A stretch of 60,554 bases of DNA from Nocardioides pocheonensis (GTDB lineage: Bacteria > Actinomycetota > Actinomycetes > Propionibacteriales > Nocardioidaceae): positions 264,336 to 324,889 of the forward strand of contig NZ_RJSF01000003.1 of assembly GCF_003725535.1 (NCBI RefSeq), in the 5' to 3' direction. The position numbers and the translations under genes are program-made. This document shows, piece after piece, positions 59,684 to 60,554 of the stretch. Positions within the stretch are counted from its first letter, which is position 1, and every line of letters starts with the position of its first letter. The notes beneath the pieces are model-generated. The model did no database searches and was not told the DNA's origin. It saw only the letters and a program-made list of their open reading frames with translations.

Positions 59684-60554
59684 ATGAGTCGCCGCACGGT
59701 TGCAGGCCTGCTCGCGCTCGGCTTGCTCCTCGTGCTCCTCGTCGTGGCGTGGCGCACTCCGGTCAACTACGTGACCTTCCGGCCCGGGCCGACGATGAAC
59801 GTGCTCGGCCGGTACGACGGCAAGACGATCGTCACGGTCAGCGGCCATCAGAGCTACCGCGACAGCGGCGCGCTGCGGATGGTCACGGTCTACCCGAGCG
59901 GCCCGGACGAGAACATCAGCCTGCTCAACCTGGTGTACGGCTGGGTCGACCCGGACATCGCGGTGCTGCCCAAGGACGCCGTGTACCAGCCCGACGAGAC
60001 CGGGGACAGCGCCCACGAGCAGTCGGCGATCGAGATGACCTCGTCGCAGGACAACGCGACCGCTGCGGCGCTGTCCACCCTCGGCATCGGCTACCAGACC
60101 GAGGTGCAGGTCAGCGAGGTCGCCCGTGACGGCGCGTCGGTCGGCAAGCTGCAGAAGGGCGACGTGCTCCTGGCGGTCAACGGCACCAAGACGTCCGATC
60201 CCACCCAGCTGGTCACGCTGATCCGCGCGATCAAGCCCGGTACGCCGACCCAGCTGACGGTCCGGCGCGACGGCGCCGAGCGCACCGTGACCGTCACGAC
60301 GAAGGCCGACCCGCAGGACAAGACGGCCTCGCGCGTCGGCATCGGGATCCGGCAGTCGTTCCGGTTCCCGTTCCAGGTCAAGGTCCAGCTGCCCGGCACC
60401 GTCGGCGGCCCGTCCGCCGGGATGATGTTCGCGCTGGCGATCTACGACGTGCTCACACCCGGCTCGCTCACGGGTGGCAAGGTGATCGCGGGCAGCGGCG
60501 AGATCAGCCCGGACGGCACCGTCGGCGAGATCGGCGGCATCGGCCAGAAGCTCC
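59684..60554 (+). CDS. PDZ and Lon-protease domain protein (YlbL-like), 3' truncated by window
   Basis: The first 290 residues are present; the gene runs off the end. One N-terminal membrane helix (about 5-23), an extracytoplasmic part with a PDZ domain (GDVLLAVNGTKTSDPTQL, about 160-210), and the start of a Lon S16 domain with catalytic Ser244 in GGPSAGMMFAL and IGGIGQK near the catalytic Lys. It is the Rv3194c/YlbL-type membrane-anchored protease of the conserved block. Confidence 0.92.
   Translation, partial: MSRRTVAGLLALGLLLVLLVVAWRTPVNYVTFRPGPTMNVLGRYDGKTIVTVSGHQSYRDSGALRMVTVYPSGPDENISLLNLVYGWVDPDIAVLPKDAVYQPDETGDSAHEQSAIEMTSSQDNATAAALSTLGIGYQTEVQVSEVARDGASVGKLQKGDVLLAVNGTKTSDPTQLVTLIRAIKPGTPTQLTVRRDGAERTVTVTTKADPQDKTASRVGIGIRQSFRFPFQVKVQLPGTVGGPSAGMMFALAIYDVLTPGSLTGGKVIAGSGEISPDGTVGEIGGIGQKL

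Overview
The window is very GC-rich, single-chromosome-type actinobacterial DNA. It carries whiB7, adnA/adnB, uvrD2, mycoredoxin, moeZ, tatB and many proteins of actinobacteria-only families (DUF3107, DUF5302, DUF5679, DUF6758, DUF2342). Gene content, GTG/ATGA start-stop overlaps and the intergenic palindromes fit a Nocardioides-like member of the Nocardioidaceae; the genus is inference. No rRNA, tRNA, insertion sequence, prophage or CRISPR array was seen.

100-6031: a minus-strand operon (MgtE-N/CBS protein, DUF1003 membrane protein, Mrp, TatB), then a PhzF isomerase coupled to an EamA transporter, and a GNAT acetyltransferase. 6123-13105: a surface-polymer decoration cluster with a LicC-like cytidylyltransferase, two LicD-methyltransferase fusions each coupled to a tiny coiled-coil protein, a sulfotransferase and an acyl-CoA dehydrogenase. 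13199-22561: housekeeping and mixed genes (malic enzyme, flavodoxin, MaoC, MFS, histidine phosphatase, MarC, SDR, ParA, L,D-transpeptidase).

22598-60554 follows, with insertions, the gene order known from Mycobacterium tuberculosis Rv3211 back to Rv3194c: DEAD-box helicase, ferritin-like protein, DUF3107, TetR, moeZ, alkyltransferase-like protein, adnA, adnB, nudC, mycoredoxin, uvrD2, whiB7, ABC1 kinase, ThiF-like protein, DUF2342 protein and PDZ/Lon-like protein. Three insertions break it: 26592-30887 (two paralogous surface proteins and a sortase with a long cytoplasmic coiled coil), 32293-34097 (a secreted chymotrypsin-fold protease and an inactive-looking paralogue), and 41300-45541 (purine nucleoside phosphorylase, secreted GH5 glycosidase, M3 peptidase). 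The block as a whole is rich in DNA-end processing (AdnAB, UvrD2, ATL), redox and sulfur transfer (Mrx1, NudC, MoeZ) and antibiotic response (WhiB7).

The strongest candidates for something undescribed are the surface-protein/coiled-coil-sortase module (26592-30887), the LicD-methyltransferase plus coiled-coil pairs, a possible structured leader before adnA (34562-34786), and the repeat clusters. The whiB7 leader (promoter, upstream ORF, attenuator) can be read in detail. All functional statements come from reading sequence and from family knowledge; no database search was run.
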